Source: J013 sp038521775 (lineage in GTDB: Bacteria > Pseudomonadota > Alphaproteobacteria > Rhodobacterales > Rhodobacteraceae). From it: a stretch of DNA of 6,932 nt. Made by a program: the position numbers and the translations under genes. The notes beneath the pieces were generated by a model. The model did not search any database. It worked only from the letters and a program-made list of their open reading frames with translations, and was not told the origin of the DNA. How positions within the stretch are numbered: the first letter of the stretch is position 1; the number at the start of each line of letters is the position of its first letter. Below, piece by piece: positions 6,749 through 6,932 of this stretch. The stretch spans positions 1 through 6,932 of the forward strand of contig JBCBKN010000257.1 of assembly GCA_038521775.1 (NCBI GenBank), written 5' to 3'.

Positions 6749-6932
6749 TCAGCCGAGCAGGGTCAGCACGCGATCATGCAGGCGCGGGTTTGCCGTGGCC
6801 ACCACCGCGCCGGCCGAGGCCGCGTCTAGCCCCTTGCCCTGCCAGTCGCTGATCACCCCGCCTGCGCCCTCGATCACCGGGATCAGCGCTGCGATGTCGA
6901 AGGCCTCGAGATTGGGGCCGCTCAGCGCAATC
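6749..6932 (-). CDS. Inositol monophosphatase / histidinol-phosphatase family protein, C-terminal end (partial)
   Basis: The last 60 residues of a protein entering from the right edge, stop TGA at 6751-6749; its start is outside the window. LEAFDIAALIPVIEGAGGVISDW is the second signature of the Mg-dependent IMPase fold, in which the aspartate of AFD binds the catalytic metal and the VIEGAGG loop packs against it. The form with ALIPVIEGAGG is closer to HisN-type histidinol-phosphatases than to classical WDxAAG inositol phosphatases. The tail ends in ASAGAVVATANPRLHDRVLTLLG, as usual for these enzymes. Substrate could be histidinol phosphate, a sugar or inositol phosphate, or a compatible-solute phosphate; the fragment cannot decide. 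It is convergent with the transporter ATPase and not in its operon. Confidence 0.85.
   Translation of the reverse strand, partial: IALSGPNLEAFDIAALIPVIEGAGGVISDWQGKGLDAASAGAVVATANPRLHDRVLTLLG

Noticed and set aside
6745..6755. CGGCT-C-AGCCG inverted repeat at the phosphatase stop codon as a terminator
   Set aside because: A one-base loop cannot form and there is no T-tract.
1..6932. CRISPR array, tRNA, rRNA, riboswitch, complete insertion sequence or defence system
   Set aside because: No regularly spaced repeats, RNA-gene hallmarks, transposase or nuclease/effector domains were seen on either strand; almost all sequence is accounted for by the genes and remnants listed.

Overview
The window is GC-rich DNA with strongly G/C-ending codons. 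Protein resemblance (MobA-type hydroxylase, YHS-bearing copper ATPase, UgpC/MalK-type ATPase, HisN/IMPase tail) suggests an alphaproteobacterium, most likely of the Rhodobacterales/Paracoccaceae type. That placement is an inference from sequence character, not a search result.

Layout: (1) A complete FAD-dependent aromatic hydroxylase of the phenol hydroxylase / 3-hydroxybenzoate 4-monooxygenase family runs rightward (59-2014). It has an unusual triple 21-bp tandem repeat in its N-terminal linker. (2) Convergent with it, 29 bp away, is a complete Cu(+)-exporting P1B-type ATPase on the minus strand (2044-4521). Its N-terminus carries one intact YHS domain, a second YHS-like copy that has lost every cysteine, and a Cys-rich heavy-metal-binding module. 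Its promoter region keeps only the left half of a CueR/HmrR-type operator. (3) From about 4599 to 5671 lies wreckage of a carbohydrate ABC-transport operon on the plus strand: a substrate-binding-protein gene lacking its 5' end, frameshifted near 4789, and joined in frame to the last ~55-60 codons of what looks like an MGH1-like/GH63-like glycoside hydrolase. No permease gene is present. (4) The ABC ATPase gene of that operon (5674-6711) is intact, with a good Shine-Dalgarno site. (5) The C-terminal end of an inositol-monophosphatase/histidinol-phosphatase family protein enters on the minus strand from the right edge (6749-6932).

Reading: the aromatic hydroxylase and the copper pump look functional and unrelated. 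The right half is best explained as a sugar or compatible-solute uptake locus (binding protein, two permeases, hydrolase, ATPase, with a nearby phosphatase) that lost its middle in one deletion and its left end in another rearrangement next to the copper-ATPase promoter. I see no convincing new defence, mobile or RNA system. The most interesting points are the chimeric binding-protein/hydrolase remnant, the cysteine-free YHS duplicate, the half operator and the heptad expansion.
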